Shown here in pieces: positions 28,076 to 35,787 of a stretch of DNA of 64,000 nucleotides. Numbering within the stretch: the first letter of the stretch is position 1; each line of letters opens with the position of its first letter. Source of the stretch: Thalassovita mangrovi. GTDB taxonomy: Bacteria; Pseudomonadota; Alphaproteobacteria; Rhodobacterales; Rhodobacteraceae. The notes below the pieces were generated by a model that saw nothing but the letters and a program-made list of their open reading frames with translations, was not told the DNA's origin and ran no database searches. The position numbers were made by a program, and so were the translations under genes. Where the stretch lies: NCBI RefSeq assembly GCF_009857745.1, contig NZ_WWEN01000007.1, forward strand, positions 124,001 through 188,000. The letters run 5' to 3'.

Positions 28076-28717
28076 TCAGTCTCCCTTTTCCTCGGGCAAT
28101 CCTGCCGCCAGCGCATTCACCGCCGCCGAGGCGATCGCCGACCCGCCGCGCCGCCCGCGCAGGGCGACGAATTCGCAGCCGCGCGGGCGTTCGGCCAGTT
28201 CCGCCTTGCTTTCCGCCGCGCCGACGAAGCCCACCGGGAAGCCCAGGATCAGCGCCGGTTTCGGCGCGCCCTGGTCGATCAGTTCCAGCAGGTGAAACAG
28301 CGCCGTCGGCGCGTTGCCCACGGCCACCACGGCGCCCTCCAGCCGGTCGGCCCACAGCTCCACCGCCGCGGCAGAGCGGGTGTTGCCGATCCCCGCCGCG
28401 ATCCCCGGCACGCGGGGATCGTTCAGCGTCACCACCACCTCGTTCTCGGCGGGCAAATAACGGCGGATGATCCCGGCGCCGACCATTTCGCAATCGCAGA
28501 GCACCGGCGCACCGCCCAGCAGCGCGTCGCGCCCGGCCTCGTAGGCGGCGGGCGAAAAGGCCAGGCGGTCGGCGACCTCCACCATTCCGCAGGCATGGAT
28601 CAGCCGGATCGCAAGCGCCTGCATCCCCGGGCCGAACCGGTCCAGCCGCGCCTCGCTCCGCACCGTCGCGAAGGACTGTGCGTAGATCGCCGAGGGGTTC
28701 TTTTCATACGGGCGCAT
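28076..28717 (-). CDS. cobH: Precorrin-8X methylmutase
   Basis: A 213-residue CobH. The catalytic His41 lies in RLIHACGMVEVADRL; GAPVLCDCEMVGAGI near residue 69 and GFPVGFVGAAESKAEL near 167 are family blocks. It moves the methyl group from C-11 to C-12 to give hydrogenobyrinic acid. It is the gene upstream of cobL in the operon; a 23-base palindrome lies between it and cbiX. Confidence 0.96.
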   Translation of the reverse strand: MRPYEKNPSAIYAQSFATVRSEARLDRFGPGMQALAIRLIHACGMVEVADRLAFSPAAYEAGRDALLGGAPVLCDCEMVGAGIIRRYLPAENEVVVTLNDPRVPGIAAGIGNTRSAAAVELWADRLEGAVVAVGNAPTALFHLLELIDQGAPKPALILGFPVGFVGAAESKAELAERPRGCEFVALRGRRGGSAIASAAVNALAAGLPEEKGD

Positions 28718-28739
28718 GGCGCTCTCTCTCCGTTGGGTT

Positions 28740-28762
28740 CCTTCCCCCGGACCGGGGGAAGG
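28740..28762. repeat. Perfect 11-bp-arm palindrome between cbiX and cobH
   Basis: CCTTCCCCCGG, one A, then CCGGGGGAAGG: eleven-base arms around a single central base. No T-run follows on either strand, so it is not a standard terminator. In the operon RNA it would form a very stable hairpin that could stabilise or reduce expression between cbiX and cobH. Confidence 0.8.
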
Positions 28763-28816
28763 GCAGGATGGGGGTCGATGCGGAATGCGAAGCCCAAACA
28801 GGGCTTCACAGGGCGG

Positions 28817-30085
28817 TCAATGCCGATGCTTGCGCGCGCTTTCCGGGCCCAGCGGGTGATCCGCATGCGGGTAGACGGGATGCACGTGATCGTGGTCGTG
28901 GTGATGATGGTGATGGCCGTGGTCGTGACCATGGTCGTGCCCGTGATCATGGTGGTGCCCGTGATCATGGTGGTGGTGACGATCGTGGTCATGATGATGG
29001 TGATGATGCCCCATCTCCAACCGGCATTCCCCGGTGCAGAACGTGTCGCACAGCGTGCAATCACCCACGTTCGATCCCGGCGCGCTGGCGCCCTGGCCTT
29101 CGACATGGTGGTGATGGCTTTCCTGCACCGCGCCGACTTCATTCTCGAAACCCAGAACCTCGACCCGGTATTTGCACATCACGCAGGTGGGCGGTGGCAC
29201 CTCGGCAAAGGCCGGATGCCCGGCGCGGTCCTCGGCGCTGATCTGCAGCGGCGCGCCGCCTTCGACGGACAGGACCTGGCTGCGATAGGCGCAGGTGCCG
29301 CAATTGGGCGGCGGCACATCGGAAAGCTGCTCGGTCACCCGCTCGGCGAAGGTTTCCAGCACCTTGGGGTGATCGTTCAGATAGCCCGCCTTGACGAACT
29401 GGATGTCCGGATGCCGCGCCGCCACCTGGTCGGTGAAGCCGTAAATCCGGTCGATCAGGATGCCAGTGAACAGGAAATAGGGGAACACGATGACCCGCTT
29501 GTAGCCCAGCTTCACCACGTGGTTCAGGCAGGGTTCGACCAGCGGGAAGGTGACGCCGGAATAACCGACCTCGCACCATCCGAACCCCATGCCTTCCTGC
29601 AACAGCCGGGCGATCTTGGACACGTTGGCATTGGCGTCGGGATCGGACGCGCCGCGGCCGATCACCACCAGGCAGGTGTCGTGCAGCGCCACCTCGCCCA
29701 GTTCGGCATTCGCCCTGTCGACCGCCTCGCGCACCCGCGCACCGGCGGCGGCGATCATCTTGGGGTCGACGCCCAGTTCGCGGCCATAGGACACCTCGAT
29801 CCCGTGCTTGGCGGCATAGGTGTTCAGCACCGTCGGGATGTCGTTCTTCGAATGCATCGCGGCGAACAGCATCCCGGGCACCGCCACGATCCGGTCGCAG
29901 CCCTTATCGCGCAGCCGGTCCAGCCCGTCGCGGATCACCGGGTTGGCGAATTCCAGATAGCCGTATTCGGTTTCCCAGTCGGACGGCAAAAGCGCCGGCA
30001 GCTTTTCGGCCAGCACGCTGAATTCGTCCACGGCGGCTTGGCTGCGGGACCCGTGGCCGCAGATCATCACTCCGATTTTCGTCAT
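28817..30085 (-). CDS. cbiX: CbiX-like cobaltochelatase with Cys-repeat and His-rich tail
   Basis: A 422-residue protein. Residues 1-250 are a two-lobed CbiX (sirohydrochlorin cobaltochelatase) fold with the likely metal ligands His11 (GHGSRS) and His78 (AAMHSKND). After this come two near-identical Cys repeats, PPPNCGTCAYR at 258-268 and PPPTCVMCKYR at 297-307, then Cys343/346/350/354, and a His/Asp tail from 360 to 401 that is about 60 percent His. Iron-sulfur or zinc binding at the Cys residues and cobalt or nickel storage by the tail are likely but not proven. CbiX inserts cobalt early in the anaerobic route, whereas this genome also has late-insertion CobN, so the role may differ. It begins five bases before the DUF6732-like stop. 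Confidence 0.88.
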   Translation of the reverse strand: MTKIGVMICGHGSRSQAAVDEFSVLAEKLPALLPSDWETEYGYLEFANPVIRDGLDRLRDKGCDRIVAVPGMLFAAMHSKNDIPTVLNTYAAKHGIEVSYGRELGVDPKMIAAAGARVREAVDRANAELGEVALHDTCLVVIGRGASDPDANANVSKIARLLQEGMGFGWCEVGYSGVTFPLVEPCLNHVVKLGYKRVIVFPYFLFTGILIDRIYGFTDQVAARHPDIQFVKAGYLNDHPKVLETFAERVTEQLSDVPPPNCGTCAYRSQVLSVEGGAPLQISAEDRAGHPAFAEVPPPTCVMCKYRVEVLGFENEVGAVQESHHHHVEGQGASAPGSNVGDCTLCDTFCTGECRLEMGHHHHHHDHDRHHHHDHGHHHDHGHDHGHDHGHHHHHHDHDHVHPVYPHADHPLGPESARKHRH

Positions 30086-30089
30086 GTCT

Positions 30090-30314
30090 TCAGGCTTCCT
30101 GAAGCTCTTCCTCGGCGGCCTCTTCGGCCTCCTCCGGTTCCGCCTCGGCGGCGCCCTTGCCCTTCAGCGCGGCCCACAGCCCGATCGCGACGGCCGCGCC
30201 GATGGCGATGCCCGCGACCCAGTGGTCATGCCCCGCCGCTTCGGCCAGGTGGCCCGGATGCGCGGCGGCCTGTCCAGCCCAGAACAGTCCCAAAATCGTG
30301 TAGAAAGCTTTCAT
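30090..30314 (-). CDS. Small His-containing membrane protein (DUF6732-like), first gene of the cob operon
   Basis: A 74-residue protein with a short N-terminal signal-like helix (residues 2-18, cleavable after AAA), an HPGHLAEAAGHDHW segment with four His residues, one membrane helix (about 34-50) and a very acidic tail. The His cluster on the periplasmic side suggests metal contact. It resembles a small family found beside CbiX in Rhodobacteraceae (DUF6732); this assignment is from memory of the family and not tested. ATG follows GGGGAGAG. Confidence 0.7.
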   Translation of the reverse strand: MKAFYTILGLFWAGQAAAHPGHLAEAAGHDHWVAGIAIGAAVAIGLWAALKGKGAAEAEPEEAEEAAEEELQEA

Positions 30315-30479
30315 GCCTCTCCCCTTTTTTCACCACATCGAAGAGAGAATGCCCGGATGAGCACCTGACGACGCTTGTCCTGATCCCCGGCTTGGGTCGA
30401 TCGCACAAGTCCACCTCTCCGGCCCCCATGGGGCTTCGTCTGATCTCAGGTATAGAGGCCCGCGCCCCGCAAACGCAAT
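30315..30479 (-). ncRNA. Candidate structured 5' leader of the cob operon
   Basis: On the minus strand the stretch can be drawn as a three-way junction: an outer stem ACCTGA/TCAGGT extended by GACG/CGTC, a GCCCC/GGGGC hairpin, and an arm CTTGT/ACAAG topped by GATC and CCC/GGG pairing. It does not contain the CCACTG or AGCCAGGAGACC signatures of the cobalamin riboswitch. Such pairing can arise by chance in GC-rich DNA. The whole gap 30315-30620 otherwise holds only the palindrome listed separately and presumed promoters. Confidence 0.35.
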
Positions 30480-30531
30480 CGCGGAAACGCCGCCGCCCCC
30501 ATCGATTGCGACCTCCGCGCCCTGCCTTTGT

Positions 30532-30552
30532 GCATAAATGCAAATTTTATGC
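30532..30552. promoter_or_regulatory. Palindromic operator candidate in the cob/yqjG divergent region
   Basis: GCATAAA, seven bases, TTTATGC: perfect seven-base arms in a 21-bp site with two-helical-turn geometry, AT-rich in a GC-rich background. It sits about 70 bases upstream of the glutathionyl-hydroquinone reductase start and could control that gene and the divergent cob operon. The cognate regulator is unknown. Confidence 0.5.
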
Positions 30553-30620
30553 GCAGGAATCGGCGTTTTCGCACAGGCCGCAAAAGCCTAAATCGGTCCC
30601 TGAAAGCAAGGAGACGCATG

Positions 30621-31619
30621 ATGGGCCTACTGATCGACGGCGAATGGCACGACACCTGGTACGACACCGGCAAGACGGGGGGCAAATTCGTCCGCTCCAC
30701 CGCCGGTTTCCGCAACTGGATCACCCCCGACGGCAGCGCCGGGCCGACGGGCGACGCCGGGTTCAAGGCCGAATCGGGGCGATATCACCTCTATGTCTCC
30801 TACGCCTGCCCCTGGGCCCATCGCACGCTGATCTTCCGCGCGATCAAGGGGTTGGAGGATCACATCGGCATTTCCGTGGTGCATCCCGACATGCTCGGCG
30901 ACGGCTGGAGCCTGAATTCCGATTTCCCCGGCGCCACCGGCGACCGGCTGTATGGCCTGCCCTTCATGCGCGACATCTATACCAAGGCCCAGCCCGGCGT
31001 GTCGGGCCGGGTAACGGTGCCGGTGCTGTGGGACAAGCAGCGCGAAACCATCGTGTCGAACGAAAGTTCCGAAATCATCCGCATGCTGAATTCCGCCTTC
31101 GACGACATCACCGGCAACCGCGACGATTACTGGCCCGAGGACCTGCGCGAGGCGATCGAACCGGTCAACGCGCGGATCTATGACAGCATCAACAACGGCG
31201 TCTACAAGGCTGGGTTCGCCACCACTCAGGCGGCCTATGACGAAGCGGTCGGACCGCTGTTCGACAGTCTCGACTGGCTGGAGGAGCGCCTGTCCAGCCG
31301 CCGCTACCTGATGGGTGACCGCGTGACCGAGGCCGATTGGCGGCTGTTCACCACGCTGATCCGGTTCGACCCGGTCTATCACCTGCATTTCAAGTGCAAC
31401 CGCAAGCGGCTGATCGATTACCCCAACCTCTGGGCCTATACGCGCGAGCTGTATCAATGGCCCGGCGTGGCGGGGACCACCCATATCGATCATATCGTGC
31501 GGCACTATCATTACAGCCACGACACCATCAATCCGAACCGGATCATCCCGATCAACCCGGTGCTGGATTACCATGAGCCGCACCGGCGCGACGCGCTGAG
31601 CTACGCCGCCGCCTCCTGA
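30621..31619 (+). CDS. Glutathionyl-hydroquinone reductase (ECM4/YqjG-type glutathione S-transferase)
   Basis: A 332-residue protein. The N-terminal thioredoxin-like domain has SYACPWAHRTLIFRAIKG near residues 53-70, in which Cys is the catalytic residue of Xi-class glutathione transferases. It ends with the family's long helical domain (LYQWPGVAGTTHIDHIVRHY). These enzymes reduce glutathionyl-hydroquinones, including those from chlorinated quinol breakdown. Two adjacent ATGs exist (30618, 30621); the second has better spacing from AAGGAG. Divergent from the cob operon. A role alongside the dehalogenase is only an inference. Confidence 0.9.
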   Translation: MGLLIDGEWHDTWYDTGKTGGKFVRSTAGFRNWITPDGSAGPTGDAGFKAESGRYHLYVSYACPWAHRTLIFRAIKGLEDHIGISVVHPDMLGDGWSLNSDFPGATGDRLYGLPFMRDIYTKAQPGVSGRVTVPVLWDKQRETIVSNESSEIIRMLNSAFDDITGNRDDYWPEDLREAIEPVNARIYDSINNGVYKAGFATTQAAYDEAVGPLFDSLDWLEERLSSRRYLMGDRVTEADWRLFTTLIRFDPVYHLHFKCNRKRLIDYPNLWAYTRELYQWPGVAGTTHIDHIVRHYHYSHDTINPNRIIPINPVLDYHEPHRRDALSYAAAS

Positions 31620-31730
31620 CGGATAGGGCCTGCTGCAAGGGAAACGCCGCTTTTCCCCTGCCGGCCCAAGGTCGCATCTTGTGCTTTCAATCCAAATCCG
31701 CTTTGTCTGCGCGCAAAAGGAACCGCGCCG

Positions 31731-32108
31731 ATGACAAGCTGGATCACGATCTGCGACACCTGCAAACGTGAAGGGTGGGATGCCGAAACCGCATCCCGCA
31801 CCGATGGCGAGGCCCTGGCCGAACAGGTCGAGGCCGCCGCCGCGGGCGTCGCCGGGATCAAGACCCGGCGCGTGTCCTGCCTGATGGGGTGCAGCCACGG
31901 CTGCAACGTCGCGATCCAGGGCGAGGGCAAGCTGGCCTATACGCTGGGCCGGTTCGATCCGGCCGAGGACGGCGCGGCGCAGGCCATCGTCGATTACGCC
32001 GCGCTGCATGCGCAAAGCGACAGCGGCCAGGTGCCGTTCCGGCAATGGCCGCAGGGGGTGAAGGGGCATTTCGTGACCCGCCACCCGCCGCTGCCGAAGG
32101 AAGACTGA
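31731..32108 (+). CDS. DUF1636 family metal-binding protein
   Basis: A 125-residue protein with CDTCKREG near residue 8 and the conserved SCLMGCSHGCNVAIQ near residue 49. The Cys pattern (CxxC and CxxxCxxxC) resembles thioredoxin-like 2Fe-2S proteins, and DUF1636 members are commonly encoded beside cobalamin genes. Its stop is one base before cobC, so it is co-transcribed with cobC and cbiB. No known activity. Confidence 0.85.
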   Translation: MTSWITICDTCKREGWDAETASRTDGEALAEQVEAAAAGVAGIKTRRVSCLMGCSHGCNVAIQGEGKLAYTLGRFDPAEDGAAQAIVDYAALHAQSDSGQVPFRQWPQGVKGHFVTRHPPLPKED

Positions 32109-32109
32109 C

Positions 32110-33048
32110 ATGGCCGGGCCGCAGCGCGATCACGGCGGGGGCATCGACGCGGCGGCGGCCCGTTTCGGCGGCGCACGCGAAGACTGGATCGACCTGTCCA
32201 CCGGCATCAACCCGGTCCCCTATCCGGTCGGCAGCATCCCCGCGCAGGCCTGGAACGCCCTGCCCGACCACGCGGCACAGCAGGCGCTGACCGACGCGGC
32301 GCGCAGCTTCTGGCGGGTGCCCGACGGCGCCGCGATCCTGGCTGCGCCGGGGGCATCATCGCTGATCGCGCGCATCCCTGCCCTGCTGCCGCCCGGCACC
32401 GTCGATATTCCCGCGCCGACCTATAACGAACACGCCGCCGCCTTCGAGGCAGAGGGCTGGCAACTGTCCCATGAAGGCCCCGACGCCCGGGTCATCGTGC
32501 ATCCCAACAACCCGACCGGTCACTGGTATGCCGACGAACCGGACGGATTCGACCTGAAGGTGATCGATGAAAGCTTCTGCGACGTCGCGCCGGACCGGTC
32601 GTGGATCGCGCAGGCCACCCGCCCGGGCACGGTGATCCTGAAAAGCTTCGGCAAGTTCTGGGGGCTGGCCGGGTTGCGGCTGGGTTTCGCCATCGGCGAT
32701 CCCGCCCTGATCGACCGTCTGGCGCAGATGCTGGGCCCCTGGCCGGTGTCTGGCCCGGCGCTGACCATCGGCACCCGGGCGCTGACCGATCACGACTGGG
32801 CCATCGCAACCCGTACAAGGCTGAACGAAGACGCCGCCCGGCTCGACGCCTTGATGACCCGCGCAGGGGCGCGGCTTTCGGGGGGCACATCGCTGTTCCG
32901 GCTCTATGAGGTGGATGACGCCGCCCTGTGGCAGGACCGGCTGGCGCAGGCGCAGATCTGGACCCGCATCTTCCCCTATTCCGACACGCTGATCCGGCTC
33001 GGCCTGCCCGCCCCGGATCAGTGGCACCGGCTGGAGTCCGCACTGTGA
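32110..33048 (+). CDS. cobC: Threonine-phosphate decarboxylase (L-threonine-O-3-phosphate decarboxylase)
   Basis: A 312-residue PLP enzyme of the CobC (Salmonella CobD) family. [13 protein letters not shown] at residues 28-40, [10 protein letters not shown] at 131-140, [11 protein letters not shown] at 151-161 and the PLP Lys182 in [14 protein letters not shown] are diagnostic. It makes (R)-1-amino-2-propanol phosphate for the nucleotide-loop linker. It overlaps the start of cbiB as GTGA. Confidence 0.92.
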   Translation: MAGPQRDHGGGIDAAAARFGGAREDWIDLSTGINPVPYPVGSIPAQAWNALPDHAAQQALTDAARSFWRVPDGAAILAAPGASSLIARIPALLPPGTVDIPAPTYNEHAAAFEAEGWQLSHEGPDARVIVHPNNPTGHWYADEPDGFDLKVIDESFCDVAPDRSWIAQATRPGTVILKSFGKFWGLAGLRLGFAIGDPALIDRLAQMLGPWPVSGPALTIGTRALTDHDWAIATRTRLNEDAARLDALMTRAGARLSGGTSLFRLYEVDDAALWQDRLAQAQIWTRIFPYSDTLIRLGLPAPDQWHRLESAL

Positions 33049-33941
33049 CCCTGGTGCTGGCGATGCTGCTCGATGCCGCTTTGGGCGAACCGAAATGGCT
33101 GTGGTCGCGGCTGCCGCACCCCGCCGTTTTGATGGGCCGCGCGGTCGGCTGGGCCGACGAACGGTTCAACAGCGGCGACCAACGCCGGGCAAACGGCATC
33201 CTGACCATGGCCGGGCTGGCCATCGGCGCGCTGCTGCTGGGCTGGGTCGTGTCGCTGTTCGGCCCGGCGGTTGAGATCGTCATCGCCGCCATCCTGTTTG
33301 CGCAACGTTCGCTGGTCGATCACGTCAAGGCGGTTGCCGACGCCCTGCGCCTGTCCGTGGGCGACGGGCGGATGAGCGTGGCGATGATCGTCGGGCGCGA
33401 CACAAGCGACATGGACCGCCCCGCCGTCGCCCGTGCAGCCATCGAAAGCGCGGCGGAGAACTTTTCCGACGGCGTCATCGCGCCCATTTTCTGGTTCGCA
33501 ATCCTCGGCCTGCCCGGGCTGCTGCTCTACAAGATCACCAACACCGCCGACAGCATGATCGGCTATCGCACCCCCCGGCACCAAAACTTCGGCTGGGCCG
33601 CCGCCCGCTTCGACGACCTGCTGAACCTGATCCCGGCCCGGCTGACCGCGCTGCTGATTGCAATCCCCCACGGCGTGCTGCGCGACTGGCCCGCCATCGT
33701 GCGCGACGCAAGGCGGCACCGGTCGCCCAATGCCGGCTGGCCCGAAGCGGCGATGGCCCGCGCCATCGGCGTGGCGCTGTCCGGACCGCGATCCTACGAT
33801 GGTGAAATGCGCGACTTTCCCTTCGTCCATCCCGAGGGGCGCGATGATATCGGCCCCGACGATATCGACGCCGCAACCCGCGTGTTGTGGACCGGCTGGG
33901 GCATCGTGCTGGCGCTGGCGCTGGCCGCCGCGCTGTTGTGA
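33045..33941 (+). CDS. cbiB: Adenosylcobinamide-phosphate synthase
   Basis: A 298-residue integral membrane enzyme (CbiB; CobD in Pseudomonas naming). [14 protein letters not shown] then [12 protein letters not shown] start the family, and [14 protein letters not shown] near residue 111 and [14 protein letters not shown] near 139 are signatures. It joins aminopropanol phosphate, made by CobC, to adenosylcobyric acid. Translation starts at GTG 33045 inside the cobC stop, since the first in-frame ATG is later in a conserved region. Confidence 0.93.
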   Translation: MTLVLAMLLDAALGEPKWLWSRLPHPAVLMGRAVGWADERFNSGDQRRANGILTMAGLAIGALLLGWVVSLFGPAVEIVIAAILFAQRSLVDHVKAVADALRLSVGDGRMSVAMIVGRDTSDMDRPAVARAAIESAAENFSDGVIAPIFWFAILGLPGLLLYKITNTADSMIGYRTPRHQNFGWAAARFDDLLNLIPARLTALLIAIPHGVLRDWPAIVRDARRHRSPNAGWPEAAMARAIGVALSGPRSYDGEMRDFPFVHPEGRDDIGPDDIDAATRVLWTGWGIVLALALAAALL

Positions 33942-34003
33942 CGGTTGCAGCAGGGGGTGATCCTGCTAGGCTGCCCGCAATTCCTATCGGTTTCGAGGAT
34001 TTC

Positions 34004-35182
34004 ATGCGTTTTCACCTCCCCGCCCTTCTGCTCGCCTCCTTCCTGACCACCCCGGCCATCGCGCAGGTCCCCTGCGGCGGCAGCTTTTCCGGTTTCGTCG
34101 AAGGTCTGAAACAGGAAGCCATGGCCCAGGGCCATTCCCGCGCCACCGTCGACGGGTTCTTCGCCAGCGTCCGGCAGGATCAGAAAGTGCTGGCCGCCGA
34201 CCGCCGACAGGGCGTTTTCACGCTGGATTTCACCACCTTTGCCCGGCGGCTGATCTCGAAAAACCGGATGGACCGGGGCCGCTCCAACGCGCAGAAATAC
34301 GCCGCCACTTTCGACCGGATCGAACGCGAATTCGGCGTCTCGCCCGGGGTGCTTCTGGCCTTCTGGGCGTTCGAGACCGATTACGGCGCGGTGCAGGGCG
34401 ATTTCAACACCGCCAACGCACTGGTGACCTTGTCGCATGACTGCCGCCGCCCGGAACTGTTCCGGCCGCAGGTTCTTGCCGCGATCACACTCTATGAACA
34501 CGGCGATTTCGACCCGGCCCGCACCACCGGCGCCTGGGCCGGGGAAATCGGCATGGTGCAGATGCTGCCCAAGGACATCCTTGAAAACGGCGTCGACGGC
34601 GATGGCGACGGTCATGTGCTGCTGAAAAGCTCCGCCCCCGATGCTTTGATGTCGGGGGGCAAGATGCTGCAGCATCTTGGCTGGCGCGCGGGTGAACCCT
34701 GGCTGCAGGAAGTCCGGGTTCCGGCAACGATGGATTGGTCGCTGGCGGGGCTCGACACCGCGCTGCCGCTGTCGCAATGGCAGGCGATGGGGGTCGCGCC
34801 GCGGTCGGGCCAGTGGCTGGCGCCGGGGCTGCAGGGCAAGCTGATCCTGCCGCAGGGGCGCAAGGGCCCGGCCTTCATCGCCTATCCGAATTTCGACGTC
34901 TATTTCGAATGGAACCAAAGCTTCACCTATGTGCTGACCGCCGCCTATTTCGGCACCCGCCTGATGGGGGCGCCGGTATTCGACGCGGGCAATCCCGATC
35001 CGGCCCTCGGCACCGGGCAGATGAAGCAGCTGCAACAAAAGCTCGCCGCGCATGGGCATGACGTCGGCAAGATCGACGGCATCCTGGGCGCCGGCACCCG
35101 CGCCGCCGTGCGCGCCGAACAGCAACGGCTGGGCCTGCCCGCCGATGCCTGGCCCACCACTGAACTTCTGGGGAGATTGTGA
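34004..35182 (+). CDS. Lytic murein transglycosylase (MltB family) with peptidoglycan-binding domain
   Basis: A 392-residue periplasmic enzyme. A signal peptide (MRFHLPALLLASFLTTPAIA) precedes the catalytic Glu124 in AFWAFETDYGAV; PEIGMVQMLP-like GEIGMVQMLPKDI near residue 182 confirms an SLT/MltB-type fold. A peptidoglycan-binding repeat follows near residues 335-392 (MKQLQQKLAAHGHDVGKIDGILG). It cleaves glycan strands to 1,6-anhydro-muropeptides. It overlaps the MOSC gene by one base. Confidence 0.88.
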   Translation: MRFHLPALLLASFLTTPAIAQVPCGGSFSGFVEGLKQEAMAQGHSRATVDGFFASVRQDQKVLAADRRQGVFTLDFTTFARRLISKNRMDRGRSNAQKYAATFDRIEREFGVSPGVLLAFWAFETDYGAVQGDFNTANALVTLSHDCRRPELFRPQVLAAITLYEHGDFDPARTTGAWAGEIGMVQMLPKDILENGVDGDGDGHVLLKSSAPDALMSGGKMLQHLGWRAGEPWLQEVRVPATMDWSLAGLDTALPLSQWQAMGVAPRSGQWLAPGLQGKLILPQGRKGPAFIAYPNFDVYFEWNQSFTYVLTAAYFGTRLMGAPVFDAGNPDPALGTGQMKQLQQKLAAHGHDVGKIDGILGAGTRAAVRAEQQRLGLPADAWPTTELLGRL

Positions 35183-35727
35183 TGCAACTGAGTTCCGCCC
35201 AACTGGCCGCCGCGATGGATCACGTCCGCGCCGCCCCGCTTGACGATGCGCCCATCGACATGCTGTGCCGCCGCCCCGGATACGGGGAACGCGAATTCCT
35301 GCCCGCCCTAACCCTGACCGTCGCTGAAGGCATCCCCGGCGACCGCTGGACCACCGCGCCCTGGATGCGGCTGGCCGATGGCAGCCCCGATCCGCGCATC
35401 CAGGTGTCGATCCTGCCCAAGCGGGTGCTGGATGCGGTGTGGACTGACCGGGAAAATCAGGTGCATCCCGGCGATCCCATCGTGGCAGACCTGGAGTGTT
35501 CCTATGCCAACCTGCCGGTGGGCAGCCGGTTGCAGGCGGGCAGCGCGGTTCTGGAAGTGTCGGACGTGTTCAACGACGCCTGCATCAAATGGAAGGCGCG
35601 CTATGGCGCGGCGGCGAAGGATTGGATCACCGACCGCGAAAACGTGCATCTGCGGCTGCGCGGGCTGCTGTGCAAGGTGGTGCAGGACGGGGTGGTAACG
35701 CTGGAGGACCGGCTGAAGAAGCTCTGA
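35182..35727 (+). CDS. MOSC-domain protein
   Basis: A 181-residue single MOSC domain. GIPGDRWTT near residue 52, the DPRIQVSILPKRV stretch and FNDACIKWKARYG near 131 (the Cys that would bind a sulfane or persulfide) fit the family, as does NVHLRLRGLLCKV. MOSC proteins often sulfurate or bind molybdenum cofactor; a substrate is not evident here. ATG overlaps the transglycosylase stop (TGATG). Confidence 0.82.
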   Translation: MQLSSAQLAAAMDHVRAAPLDDAPIDMLCRRPGYGEREFLPALTLTVAEGIPGDRWTTAPWMRLADGSPDPRIQVSILPKRVLDAVWTDRENQVHPGDPIVADLECSYANLPVGSRLQAGSAVLEVSDVFNDACIKWKARYGAAAKDWITDRENVHLRLRGLLCKVVQDGVVTLEDRLKKL

Positions 35728-35787
35728 AACACGGGACGGCGGGCGGGGCGATGTTGCCGTGAAGCGGCGACGAGCGGCGCATGCCTG

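Noticed and set aside
30315-30620. Second cobalamin riboswitch ahead of the cob operon
   Set aside because: No CCACTG, GGGAA or AGCCAGGAGACC-type box on the minus strand, unlike the clear element at 39464-39652.
28292-31183. Very long plus-strand open frame of 963 codons across the cob operon and into the hydroquinone reductase
   Set aside because: It crosses cobH, cbiX and the DUF6732-like gene in antisense and ends in the wrong frame of the next gene; those minus-strand genes have clear families.
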